DNA of 64,000 bases from Watersipora subatra (GCF_963576615.1 NC_088714.1:41572072-41636071); one strand, 5' to 3'; positions 25,101-61,974 are shown, numbered from the stretch's first letter. Numbers and translations: made by a program. Notes: generated from the letters alone by a model not told the origin.

Positions 25101-28100
25101 AGACGCATACTCTAGCATTACCACATACCATGGTATTTAATCTTCCACATCTCTTTTTATGGCTCTAAACATATCTGGCCGCCTGCTCGAAACGCTGGAA
25201 TATGATGGTGTCAGCTTAGGTGATTAATGGCTCAAATTTGTTTCAACTCTCTCATCGTCACCGTGTCATGCTTTACTGACCGCAGTCAGAATAAATTACC
25301 TTAGCTTACGTCTGACACGCTTCATATTCAGCTTTTTATAAAAAGTGGAAGATATTTTTATGCTCCAGGTTTGAGTAGTATGCAAGAGGTTTTCCAAAGG
25401 ACTCTCTAGTGAAGCGACTGTAATTTTTAAAGAACATTCACTAGTTTTTTCCGTCGTCTGATCAAACATTCAACCTATCTTCAGTGCGGTTTTTTATTAT
25501 TGTTGAGCAATCAACCGTGTTTGTTGAGAGGTAATTTTATTAATAACCTGGGAGTCATATGAAAACCATTTACCTTTGCAATATGAGCAAATATTAAATT
25601 GACCTGAAAGTAGAAGAAATGGGGAAACTGGGTAACTTCAGTCCGTGCGCAGTTTGACTGTCACGGTTAATGATCGACTATCTGGTGGCCTTCTGACTGC
25701 ACAGGTTACGTAGCTTACCAGGTTTAGAGGGTCAACCAGAAACTAATTCAGGTTGACTCGCTAGTAAAATAATTAGACAATGCTTAGATTATATCATAAT
25801 TTAACTTTATAACAAATACAGCTTTAAAAATGTGTGAGAACATCACAGCTTCGCACTGACATAGTTCAATACTCGCTTGTTCTAGACACTAGACTAATAA
25901 AATAATAAATAAAATAATAAATAGACTAATAAATAGACTAATAAAATAACTATACAGTGTTTAGATTATATCATAATTTAACTTTATAACAAATATAGCT
26001 TTAAGTGTGTGAAAACATCACAGCTTTGCACTGACATAGTTCAATACTTACTTGTTCTAGACATTCGATTGTTTTTATCTCATACAGGTGTGTTTTTTTA
26101 TGCCATGAAGCTGGACACCATATGGCGAGCACAGTTTTCACACACTATGACACAAGCAGACTTCTGGGCACTGGCTGGAATCACTGTTGTTCAATATTCT
26201 ATGGAGCTAAACCCGAGTAAGAGAGCAATCACATTCCATAAACATTAATAAACTAAATCAGGATCTTCTCTATGGAAACAGCCTTGTTACCTCGCTACTG
26301 CTTATAATCTTAACAACGCCTCCATATTACGATCTAAACTCTTTATAATCAATCAGAAAACCACCTCAATAATTGCATTATGGCTGAAAAAAGTTAATTC
26401 TCTAAAGGCATGAATATTATTCAGTTTAAATCAGTTTTTAATAGCTTGTTGTCAGACATGGCTAACATGAATAGATTTGCACGTGTGAAGAGAAATATGC
26501 ATAAGAATGATGATTGATCCCATCAGAGCATCAAACTATACAGTCTTCTTTGTTAGATTGCAGAGAAAGAGACTGTGTACCAGATATCCCATTTTTTTGG
26601 GGTCGCCATGACTGTGGAGCACCTGAATTCTTCGCACACACATTTTGCCCAATACATGGAGATGCAACGAAATTCTTCAATGAGCAATTTGGGCTGAACA
26701 AAACTCTCTATACAGCTCTCATGGGTAAGTTATAGAATACACTCTGTAATATTATTACTATAGAAATATGCATCTACATATATTTCTCAAAGTTTGTCGT
26801 TTTTCGTCTGTCTTTCGGTATGTTCAGCTATAGCTATTAAAATCTTAAAATTAAAATTCCACGTCTTGATGAATTTGAAATCACGGAAATTCCTTCCGCA
26901 AATTTTTTAACTGCAAGCTCCACCACTGTGCTATGCAAAGCATATTGATCAAACACATTATCATATGCCATATAGTGTTTGCACACGCTATATGACGTAT
27001 TATTTGAAACTCTATGAATTCTATCAACTTTATGAAACACAATCCTTTTTTGTGGCAGCTACATTACCTGTCACCGGTAGCTGATTTTTAATACCTGTGC
27101 AATGCCGGGAATTCAACTAGTATATATATATATACTAGCGGAATGCCCGGCGTTGCACAGGTATTAAAAATCAGGTAAAAGTGACAGGTAATGTAGTTGC
27201 CTGCCACTTGCTATTAGCCTGGCACGTTTCCAATGGATAATTTGAGTAAGCTAGTATGTATTACTGAACTTACTAATAAGAGTGATATGCGTGTTTTCAC
27301 CCACAGATCGCCCAATGAATCCATCAATCTTGCTTAGCTCAACAGTTTAGCATATCGTCGGGAGAATGGAAGGTTTCGAGATCAAATCTTATGCGATACG
27401 GATTTTCATTTCATTATTTTAATAACTATAGCTTGACGAACCAAATCACACACAAACTTTGAGATTTGTATATATATAAATATATGTGTATAGATATGCG
27501 TATGTATATGCGTATGTATATGCGTATGTATATGCGTATGTATATGCGTATTTGTATATACATATGTATGTATATCTTATGTTACATTCTCTATGAAAGT
27601 TAAAACTTCATTACAAGGTACAATGAGAATTCAAATATTCAAACACTATTTAGTGTTTGACAACCTGTAACAGGCAGCTGATTATAGTAGGTCTATGTAA
27701 TAGATTGCAGTCATTTATCTCTTCATAAATTTTTATAACAGGTGGCCACACTTTGGGTCGTGTGAACACATTTGATGGTGACACATGGGATGCAACTCCT
27801 GATATATTTGACAACGACTACTACAAACAGCTGATCAATGCAGGCAATCAGTGGATGCGTGCCAATCGCACTTCTGTGTGAGTTTAAACTTCTGTTAAAC
27901 TTATCAAAACAAGAAGAATGTGTTTTAAGTTCATTCCCGTGTTATTGTTATTATTATTGTTGTTACAACTGTTATACGTTTTACGGCAGGGTTATACCTA
28001 GCAGAACTGCTCTCTATTATTAGTTAAAGATGTACTTACATAGAATTTTAGTAGATTATATCAGAGAGTATCGGTATTTTTCTTTCATTTGCGATTGTTT

Positions 28101-31100
28101 CTCATACTTGAGGTGATCTGACTTCCAAGATGTTTCAAGATTAAAATCAACAAAGCTTCGTTGTAATTAAAACGCCCAGAGGAAAATTATGTGGGGAATG
28201 CTGTCACTAGCTATTATAATTGCAATAGTTGATATCGGCTATTGCAACGTTGCAACATTACAGGGCTCTATTATACCCAGCCCCTTTGCAACTATAAAAG
28301 TCATAATCACACTTTTGCTTGATCTGAGCATTTTAACTTTTAACCGCGATAGTTTTATCGATTTTAATCTTGAAACATCCTGGCTGTCAGATCACCTCAA
28401 ACATTAAAGACAATCGCAAACGAAAGGATTATACTAATACTTTCTGATCATATTTACTAAAATTTTGTGAAAGTTCATTTTTAAAAGCCAAAAAGTATGT
28501 TCTTTAATTCTGAATATTTTCGCAGATTCTAATAGCACTGATTTCTATATTATCTTAACTTCAAGTAGATAAAACAGATGTCTGTAACATATACTTCTAA
28601 CTATTTGTATTACTATAGGTGTAACCTCCGCTCTCACAGCCATCAATTGGTCGATCGTAAATCCTAACTCTTTGTACTTTTGCCATTTCTTTTCCTCTGC
28701 GACTAGGACTACCTTTGTTTCTTCATTCACTGATATTAGGTTAGGTCTTCTTTTCTCAACCACTTTATCTGTTTGTATGTTCAAGTCTTGACCTTTTCTC
28801 TCAATGTCTATTCTCACGCAATAATTACACCATTTCTCTGTGTGTTACTCAATATCTTTTACATAAACGTTTACTGCTGCAGCAAATTTAGAGTGTCTGT
28901 GTTTAAATTCAGTTTGTGTTATCTTACTGCACTCACTGATCATATTCTTCACTCTCTCATCTTTTTTGCATAATTGACACGCTGCTATGGCACTTATTAT
29001 TTGTGCTAACAGTGCAGGGAACCAAGCTTAAGGTCCTTGGTGCTGATCATCACTATAGGGCGTACCAGCCAGTTTGGCTGTGGTTCAACGTGAAATCTTT
29101 ACTACCGGTATAATAAGAGCCGTGTCCGTTCATCTGTCTGAAGCTATGCTAAGAGCGTTAGTAAAAAATGGCACCACACAGAGACCAAACCCGAATAATT
29201 AGAATTCCATCCAAGAATGCTACCATCTGCACCACTCAACCGCTGTTTTGCATCTAAGAATAATTGTGCGCATAGTTATTACACATGACAATCTCTCACA
29301 GTGCACGAGACTGCCAGCGTACTAGTGATAATAATAATAATCATAATTGTGATTACATGTTTACCAGCGCAAAATGCTGTAAATCTCTCAGAATGTCAAC
29401 ACAGAAATAGTGTAAAGGAACTGACTGAGTTCTTCTACTTGCTCCACAAGGAAACAAACCACTCGAGTGCAATAGGTATATATTTCTCAAAATATATAAC
29501 AATACTTGCTGGATGCCCGGTGTTGCCTTGGTATTAAAAATCTACTTATAAACAATGAGAGGAAATGAGAGTTGCCTGCCACTTGCTATCAGCCTGGCAC
29601 ATTGCCAATGCAAAATTTGAATACTAATTTGAGAGTTACCAGCTTTTCTGACGTTATGCTATGACCCTGCATAGCACCCAAAGCCGTTAGGTATTTGCTC
29701 CATATAGTGACATATATCATCTAATGAAGAAATCAACCTCTGTTGCCTAGTTGGTACGGCGCCGGTCTTGTGAATGGGAGGGTCTGAGATCAAATACTCT
29801 TCGGTGCAGATTCTTTATTCCAAGATTTTAATAGTTATAGCCGGAATGCAGACATACACAAATACTTTGAGAAATTGAGAAATATATATAGGCTGTATAT
29901 ACATGTAGATAGTCAAGAGTGTGCATACAGTTAACTGCATAGAATGAGGCTTCAAGGCTCTGCCGCTGGTGATCGCTACTACGGTGTCTTTTATACTCTT
30001 CATGTTGGTTTGGCTCTACCCCTCGGTAGCGAAGTCGACTTGGCAGCCGACCCTAAACGACGCTTGTGTCACTGCCGTGTCGGGGCTTGACACGGTTGTG
30101 GCGTCTGTCGCCTTGGTGTCAGTTTCTTTTTTAGATCCGGCTCTGATATCAGCGGTTGTTCATCACGCCAGTACATTTATGTTGGTAGCTATAACATCAT
30201 TTGAAAAACTTGGCTGTAATTATTTGTAGCCCAGAGCTAAATGAAAGCTGGACAAACAAGGATGGACACTTCCTCATGTTAGGATCTGATATCGCTCTCC
30301 TATCTAATATTACATACCTCGAGGAATGTAATCCAGACCCACTCAGGCCAGAATGTCCCAAAGAACCAACTAGAGATTTGGTAGGTTTACTAGGGCGCTG
30401 ACTCCTGCTATTTGCTACAAAGGACCTTGACTCATGAACTAATAAAATTAAAAACTCAAAGAAAAACATTATCAGTAAGAGTAAAAAGGCTATCAAACGA
30501 CCTGCGGTTACTTGCAACAGAATGCAAGTAACCAAAGGCTAATATGTGTCCAGAAATACTAACACATTCAAAAACTAAAAATGGGCCTCTTGCAGCTGGT
30601 AAACTGAGTTCAAATGACTAAATATAGCTATTTGAGGTTACACCTTGGGATTAAGAATACCGATTGGGTATTTACGTGAACATCTAATGCATATTAGGGT
30701 GAGTCAGTCAATTTATCAATTTCTTTGCTCTTTGTGACAGGTCGAAGCATTTGCGAATGACAATATCCTGTTCTTGAGAAGCTTTGTGGAGGCGTACCAA
30801 TGGGTAATCAACAAGTCACCATACAGACTTCGACAAGTGGTTGAAGACACACCTTTTGGTCCGAGGTGGGAGAGACCAGGCACCCTTCCTACTTTTGCAC
30901 CTACCACCACTACACCCACAACAACTACCCCTAAACCAATCGTGAGGGGAACAGCGGTGCAGCCAGCTGGTAAGACTGCCTGATAAAACGGAAGTTATGT
31001 TTTCATGATGGAATCTTGCACTACTTTTTGTGTTGTGGACAAAGTCTATCAGGCTATAAAACTCTGCATAAATTTCTGTGCAAATAATAAAAAAGGAAAA

Positions 31101-33685
31101 AAGATTTTAAAAGAAATGGCAAAACTAAAATACCAAACCAAACCCATAGAATTTACGTTTATTGTAGAAGCTCCATTTAAAGGCGCAAAGTTCTGTGACT
31201 TTAATGAAGGTGCTTTATGTCCATTTATGGAGCAAATGACGAATGACAATCTTGATGTAGAAATTGTCTCTGGATACCAGAGCCCCTATGGACCAGAGGC
31301 TGCCTATCGAGGTGATTATTTTTTCATTGGCTATAAGTGTTCATGATACAATAATTGTTTCTTATACATATTGCTAGCTACTGATATCTTTACTACTATA
31401 TAAAGTGATTAACTCACATGTACTGTTAGTAGGTGATATCTTTACTACTATATAAAGTGAGTAACTTACATGTACTGTTAGTAGGTGATATCTTTACTAC
31501 TATATAAAGTGAGTAACTTACATGTACTGTTAGTAGGTGATATCTTTACTACTATATAAAGTGAGTAACTTACATGTACTGTTAGTAGGTGATATCTTTA
31601 CTACTATATAAAGTGAGTAACTTACATGTACTGTTAGTAGGTGATATCTTTACTACTATATAAAGTGAGTAACTTACATGTACTGTTAGTAGGTGATATC
31701 TTTAATACTATATAAAGTGAGTAACTCACATGTACTGTTAGTAGGTGATATCTTTACTACTATATAAAGTGAGTAACTTACATGTACTGTTAGTAGTTGA
31801 TAACTTTACTACTATATAAAGTGAGTAACTTACATGTACTGTTAGTAGTTGATATCTGTAATACTATATAAAGTGAGTAACTCACATGTACTGTTAGTAG
31901 GTGATATCTTTACTACTATATAAAGTGAGTAACTTACATGTACTGTTAGTAGGTGATATCTTTACCACTATATAAAGTGAGTATTTTACATGTACTGTTA
32001 GTAGTTGATATCTTTACTACTACATAAAGTGAGTAACTTACATGTACTGCTAGTAGTTGATAACTTTACTACTATATAAAGTGAGTAACTTACATGTACT
32101 GTTAGTAGTTGATATCTTTAATACTATATAAAGTGAGTAACTCACATGTACTGTTAGTAGGTGATATCTTTACTACTATATAAAGTGAGTAACTTACATG
32201 TACTGTGAGTTAGAAATGTATTTACTACTAAATTAAAAATGTCTCGTATGTTCTTTTCACTTGTAGTAAGCTAACTCTATTTTTAGGAAGGTACTACATA
32301 ATCTCACGGGGCAATGTTAGAAATGCCCGACGGCGAGCTTGGATCCGAATTTTACCCTTTCAAGGTAGGCTGGTATATATTTATTTTTTTGCCTCTTCAG
32401 CTTCAGCGCCTAGCAGTATAGTAACTGTCTTTCTCATTCATGTATTCTACAATATAAAGATGAATTTTCACAAAACTACACGAAACAACTCAAATGTGTG
32501 ATGAGCAAATAAAATATATAACATGCTGCTAAAGGCTAGCCTGTGTTCCTAACTAGCATAACGAGTACCTGCAATTCAGTGACTATTGACAACCTTAAAA
32601 CTAATTAAAATGAACAACCCTGAATGAGCAATCTGAATGGACAATAGACAAAATGGACATTCTCCTTGAATTCTACAAACCGGCAGCAGCATATCTGACA
32701 AAAACCATGCCATTACTTACAGGGATTTTGTTCTATGATGTTGCCAATGAAACTATACAATTTGTGAAATAGATATCCTATGCAAGACTAACGCAATTAC
32801 AGTTACAAATCTTTTTGATAAAAAAAGTTCACTTCAAAACCAAAGTCTTTCAAATTGTTATGGAAACAATGCAGCTATAGAGCTAACAAGAGTAAATAAC
32901 CAGAACCTCATAGAGAAGACAACTCATAGCAGCAGTCCTGAAATACTCTTTTTTATCTTATCTCACATGGTTCCATTGTTTATTATTTGCAGTAAATTCT
33001 GTTATCACATATGTTCATACAGAACTACCAAGATTAATACATGGCATAATATGGCAACGATTGCAGGTATCAGTGGCTGCCTTCATCTATTTCGATATCA
33101 GACCGGGGCAAACCCTGGCAGGCTTACCGTCTATCAGGCGTATGGAGCTCTCTACCCAGGTAATGAAATTCTTTCGACGGATGTTGCAAACTCAACTACA
33201 GAATGGGTCCATGAGCAATACGGGCTGCGTCAAGATACGGTCCAACCAAATCTCCTTCATGAGGTCTGTGCTACACCTGCTTGTTTTTACAATCTCTTCA
33301 CCGCATTGCAGCTTTCACCAAGTATAACAACACATATCAGCTATATTAATATAAACTTAACTATGCATTGCTGTGGATATATCTAACACCCATTCAAGCT
33401 AGTCCATACGAGTATAAAATCATTTGGCTTTTCCCAACATCATATTTTCCTTTATTTTAAGCATTCACAATCACGCGACGATATGTCAATTTTTTCTCTC
33501 GTTGTTCTAGTAGCTTGCTGATATTACATCAATTAAAACCTTCCTTATTGTTGTTATAGTCTTTGCTAGTAACAGTTGTTGACAAGTGCTTATCTTGTTT
33601 ACAGCTAATCATAGAATTTGAGATGGGAGACAGCGGCGTCATTGCTATTGATGACATCGTATTTGATGACAGACAAGACTGCTAG
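22171..33685 (+). CDS. secreted plant-type heme peroxidase with C-terminal MAM domain, gene B
   Basis: Twelve exons: 22171-22194, 23549-23813, 24808-25035, 26088-26216, 26557-26724, 27742-27877, 30230-30380, 30741-30969, 31168-31311, 32287-32364, 33067-33263, 33605-33685. Every exon has the same length and phase as in gene A, giving 609 residues. Exon 1 encodes MRNTSMLK, which completes the signal peptide with exon 2. All catalytic positions match A: Arg148, His152, His274, Trp287, Asp337, and the four MAM cysteines. Differences cluster in the linker (more Arg in B), at the domain start (TATTKDG for TVIINED), near residues 236-260 (APEFF and NEQF for KPWFF and HDEF), and in the helix after VINKSPYRL. 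No stop or frameshift is present, so both copies appear functional. The stop lies 1.0 kb from the convergent MSK stop. An ATTAAA at 33954 is a candidate poly(A) signal. The substrate is unknown. Confidence 0.92.
22945..23265. other. insert private to intron 1 of gene B
   Basis: Gene A passes directly from the GGTTGGATG region to TTAGATCCATAC, whereas gene B has about 320 extra bases. I see no clear terminal inverted repeats or target duplication. The open frame 23051-23260 inside it shows no recognisable motif. Confidence 0.5.
24385..24590 (+). repeat. diverged 49-bp minisatellite, about 4 units (intron 2 of gene B)
   Basis: Equivalent of the 20-unit array 7800-8850 in gene A. The units are recognisable (CCAACAGAGCGATCAAAATA) but diverged, as expected for an array that did not undergo recent expansion. 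Confidence 0.88.
25793..26065 (+). repeat. local duplication inside intron 3 of gene B
   Basis: A block of about 100 bp (TAACTTTATAACAAATA through GTTCTAGACA) occurs twice, at about 25800-25895 and 25977-26065. The copies are separated by short AATAAATAGACTAAT-type repeats. Gene A has the block once, at about 10018-10110. Confidence 0.85.
26780..27125 (-). repeat. interspersed repeat family 2, inverted left arm
   Basis: Reading on the minus strand from its right end, the element starts GAATTCCCGGCATTGCACAG and continues with a GTATTAAAAATCAGC motif. It is the mirror partner of 27133-27480. Further members are at 29505-29890 and 42885-43045. The class is not certain. It is absent from gene A. 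Confidence 0.7.
27133..27480 (+). repeat. interspersed repeat family 2, right arm with tRNA-like segment
   Basis: Begins CTAGCGGAATGCCCGGCGTT and carries GTATTAAAAATCAG and the GCCTGCCACTTGCTATTAGC block shared with 29505-29890. Near 27340-27400 the segment GGTTTCGAGATCAAATC resembles a pol III B box, with an A-box-like part before it, so a SINE-like origin is possible. Together with 26780-27125 it makes a large palindrome centred near 27127. Confidence 0.7.
28018..28490. mobile_element. MITE family 1, copy 3 (intron 6 of gene B)
   Basis: Orthologous by position to 14910-15376 in gene A, with the same long inverted ends. The frame 28189-28407 is internal to the element and not a gene. Confidence 0.88.
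28600..28995 (-). pseudogene. LINE-like reverse-transcriptase ORF remnant, C-terminal end (copy B)
   Basis: The minus strand reads CQLCKKDERVKNMISECSK, then TEFKHRHSKFAAAVNVYV, a stop, then IQTDKVVEKRRPNL and EEKKWQKYKELG. The order zinc knuckle, TE-K-RH, then the RRPNL block matches the C-terminus of animal non-LTR retrotransposon proteins. It is better preserved than the copy at 15530-15885 but still broken. Confidence 0.78.
29105..29325 (-). mobile_element. tRNA-related SINE (copy B)
   Basis: On the minus strand it starts CTGGCAGTCTCGTGCACTGT, passes a tRNA-like part (GGTTGAGTGGTGCAGATGGT) and continues to GCTTCAGACAGATGAACGGA. It shares this layout with 35832-36055 and 51285-51505. A shorter orthologue is at 16795-16910. 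Confidence 0.72.
29505..29890 (+). repeat. interspersed repeat family 2, intron 6 of gene B
   Basis: Starts CTTGCTGGATGCCCGGTGTT, then GGTATTAAAAATC and GCCTGCCACTTGCTATCAGC. A tRNA-like segment follows (GCCTAGTTGGTACGGCGCCG, then GGTCTGAGATCAAATAC). The end matches the end of 27133-27480 (ACACAAATACTTTGAGA). Confidence 0.7.
29895..30170. other. GC-richer insert private to gene B, before exon 7
   Basis: Gene A goes straight from ACACAGAAATACT to GTACATTTATGTT; gene B carries extra DNA between these points (29400-30170). Part of it is the family 2 repeat, and the last 270 bp are GC-richer than the surroundings. The frame 29969-30229 crosses it and ends at the exon 7 acceptor; I recognise nothing in it. 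It could be a captured fragment of another gene or part of a larger mobile element. Confidence 0.4.
31384..32210 (+). repeat. 52-bp minisatellite in MAM intron of gene B (about 16 units)
   Basis: Same unit as 18228-18430 in gene A, expanded about fourfold. Most units are nearly identical. A few variants (GATAACTTT, TTAATACTA, GTAGTTGA) recur at spaced positions, showing a higher-order block about six units long that has itself been copied. Confidence 0.95.
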
Positions 33686-34701
33686 GTGTCAGCCTATCGC
33701 TTTAAAACGTGACAGCTTACTTAACCACGCAATCGGAATATATTCTTATACGGAGGAAAGCAAATATCAGGTGACACAGGTGTAAAGTAGAGATCACTGC
33801 TATTAACCCTACTTGTGCAATGGTGAAGGTTTGGAATACACGCATATCTGATGTCAAGTTTGAAATGATATACAAAAATCATCCAATCAGTCATGTTTGA
33901 ATTATTATTTTCAATAATATTATTATAATTATTACATATAAAGAGAATATTTTATTAAAGCTGATAAAAACTTACCTACATGAATGCATTATTATGATAA
34001 CAATATATATACCATGGCAGCAAAAGAAAAGTAAGTCAGTTACATCCTAACTTTTTCAAGTAATGTGTTATCAGAATTAAAATATAAAAAGTTACAAATT
34101 ATACTAACGGGTATGTAAAGAACATGTACATAAGATATCAGATATATTGAGCTTTATAATTTCCAGCAACTGGTAATGTATATACATGTAACAGTCATCT
34201 ACCTATGGCTATTAGTGGCCTTGAGCTAAAAACAGGCAATATGAAGTTCTAGGTATGCCTATAAGCTACCTCAATTCGTGCCTAGCTTTCACTCCAGGCT
34301 CATAAAAAAAGTAAAAAATTCCTCAAAGAATAACAACAGTAACTATGCAATTAGTGAGCCTAAAAGACATTTTGATTCGTTTCATTATAGAAGAAAGGAA
34401 AGCACAATAATTAGAACACGGATTCACTAACAGTAGAGTGTAAATATTACTAAGTACTCGACGTACTTACATATGCAAACGATGTTTCACTACTGTGTCT
34501 ATAAAAACATAGTCTGAGAGGACAGTCTTGAAACAGGTCAATATGATCACCTTGAAGCTATCCTTATAGACTGACATAGCAGACTATAAATATTTACATA
34601 GATTGACTATAACTGTCCTATGAGTGACCGCAAGTTACTAACAGCAGCACAGGCAAAAGGTGCCAAACCAGACACAAAAGTAATTCTAGAGTACTTAAGG
34701 C
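33686..34701. other. convergent intergenic region between peroxidase B and MSK
   Basis: About 1.0 kb with the 3' untranslated regions of two convergent genes. ATTAAA at 33954 serves the plus strand. I see no other gene. Confidence 0.55.
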
Positions 34702-59430
<24,729 letters not shown>

Positions 59431-59586
59431 CTAAAACACCAACATTATTAAGTGGTTTGTTCTAAAAACAAATATTTACTAAATTGTTCTGACTTGGATG
59501 GCTTAACACTCGTGGTTTATCAGCTATGCGCACAGAAGTAAGTAACAACGACAATTAATTTAACACAACACAATAGTGTGCAGTTA

Positions 59587-60402
59587 AGGCGTGGTCACAC
59601 GAGCACCGAACCGAACTAAATGACGCAAATTGACGTCGCTCTCAGCTGTAAAAAGTTCGGCCGAAGACATTTCTAGCCGAAACGAACCATTTCGGTACTG
59701 CTCGAAATTTCGTGGCAGAACCCTTGCTCTTATTGGCTGGTTAAAATTCTAGAATTCTAGTGAGCACGCTTCACATTTCTCCTTACATGCGTGTGAGTAA
59801 AGTTAAAAAAGAAATGGGACGATACTTTTATTTCGTTAAATAAACAACATGAAGCAATTTACGACAAGGTTCACCCGGACTTATGATTGTGTTGCATAAA
59901 TGTAAGATGTTGCACTTAAATTTTGCATAAATGTAAGAGAATGGTTGTGATTTTTTTTCGTGTAGAATATAAGTAGTGTGTCATATTCATCCTGATGAAG
60001 TATCGTTGACTGATTTATTTATGTAAAACCACAGTACTATTATAAAGACTGTTTTTGTTTGTGATGTACTCAGCATAGAAAAACATTCATATGTTAATAA
60101 AATATATAATTATGTTGATGGGAAGAGTTGGCAAAATCTTTGTATCGAGTGATTTATTTTGAGCAGCTGAACGATCTTCTGATAAATCTGCTGTGTAATT
60201 ATAATTGGTCTTCAAAGTTTTTTGTTTACAATAAAAATATTTAACTCAAATACATGAAAACTACTAACGAAACCGTGTCCTGTCTGTATACGTATGGTAT
60301 TTAAGAAGCGAAGTTACTTCGGTGGCCGTGTGACATGTGCCACGAACCGAACCAGCCTCCGAACCGAACCTACGTCGGTTCGGTGCTCGTGTGACCACGC
60401 CT
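59587..60402. mobile_element. PIF/Harbinger-like element with TTA target duplication
   Basis: Terminal inverted repeats begin AGGCGTGGTCACACGAGCAC and continue CGAACCGA on both sides. TTA lies directly outside both ends (59584-59586 and 60403-60405), the expected 3-bp target duplication. The interior of about 760 bp has no intact transposase frame, so it is non-autonomous. Confidence 0.87.
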
Positions 60403-60405
60403 TTA

Positions 60406-61974
60406 GGCTACTCATACTTCTACGGTACATCGGCTGTCCGTATACAGTAGATGCTCATACAACGTAAATAATCTGTTCCAAGAAAATTCACGTTATAGAG
60501 ATTTTACGTTGTAAGAACAGTAAAATACATGTAAATTGCCTAATCCATTCTAAGATCTTTCCAAACTCACCCTTTTGGCCAAACAAAAAGAAAAACTATA
60601 CTTAACATTAATTTGTTGGCTGTAACGTAGGTCTCCATTTTATATTTTTCTCATTTGTTCATTTGGTTTATGAACAAATCTGAGCAGTAGTTTACTTAGA
60701 TACAAGGTGAACATATTCAATAGGCGAGTGAATTCCGAAAAGCTATGAGCAAGCGGCCCGTGATGAGGAGTCACGACCTAATAATTTAGGAACCAGGCTC
60801 TCTCTGGTGCCATCAGCAGATATTAACCACTAATGGCATACCGAATGAGTGCCAGTTGGGCTTATACCAACGAGGCGAAAAGACAAAACATCTCCATGGT
60901 GACAAATGAGATGGCTTAGCAACGAAGTAAGGCCTCCGTCATTTATGGAGCTAGGGCATATAAAAACAGACAAGTTCTACTCATGTTAAAATGAGAAGAA
61001 ATGAAGAATACTGATTAAAAAAGATGCAGAGTAGAAATGGGAGGCTGAGAATGTATGTTGGATAAAAATATGAACCTAGCAAGTGTATCTGACATTACAT
61101 CAAACCTGTCATAGAACAGAGTGCCAATGGGGACGGAGCGATATTATTGCTATATGGAGGGCAAAGGTTGAAATGCTAGACGGAGCATCCCATGGGAGAA
61201 AGATTTTTGAGTCCTCCACGAGCAAGCTATTAGATAGATCACCCCAAGTAGGTGTCCCAGAGAAGTGCAGCCCCCGATGCTTTTTAGGTTATAAGACAGT
61301 TTTTGCTATAAATTTATTCAGCCACAAATCCAGGTTGACAGCAATACAATACATTTCGATGAAAACTCATCAACAGCTATTTTGCTGTTACAATTTCGTA
61401 ATTGAAAAACTCAGTACAAACCTACACATATAGCATAAACAATTGTAATTATTTTAAACGCTCCTCCTGCACTTAGTATAAATAATACTGTTAGACTCAG
61501 ACGAAAGTGTAGACATTCTAATAAGTTTGAGGGCCGAGCAAAGAAGTTCGCACAGAGCAATAAAAACTTAGATTCACTCATCAAACTATAAAGTCAATAA
61601 ACCCTAGTTAGAATATCTAAACATCAACATTCCAAATATTTTTCACCGTCAAACTAGGCAAAAAGGACTAAAACTCCTGTACAATTTGAAACTGGGTAGG
61701 CAAATCTATGGGCAGGAAATAGGAGTACCGCAAGATGCATTAAACAATTGAATACCCAGTGCAAACCCTTTCATATAACTATAAAATTATATTTCCAATT
61801 TTGAACACTTACAGGTTTTCTGACAGCTCAAATAAGTAGTGCATTACAAGTAGAACACAGCATAAATAACTGTGGCATCAATAATATTTTCGTGGAATTT
61901 CGATTTTATCAACATTTTGGAGTAACGAAAAGAAACACAAAGATGCATGATAGTAGCAGAATATCGACCAAAAA
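60406..61974. other. MSK upstream intron, no exon recognised
   Basis: At 60443 a segment starting CAGTAGATGCTCATACAACG looks like one end of a further transposon, but I cannot place its partner. The plus frame 61083-61433 (116 residues) has no recognised domain. No part of the N-terminal MSK kinase domain is seen on the minus strand. Confidence 0.45.

Noticed and set aside
29969-30229. 86-codon plus-strand frame
   Set aside because: It runs into the acceptor of peroxidase exon 7 in the wrong phase and exists only because of the insert private to gene B.
61083-61433. 116-codon plus-strand frame, tested also as an MSK linker exon on the minus strand
   Set aside because: No resemblance to the MSK linker or N-terminal kinase was found on either strand, and no splice-site pair fits.
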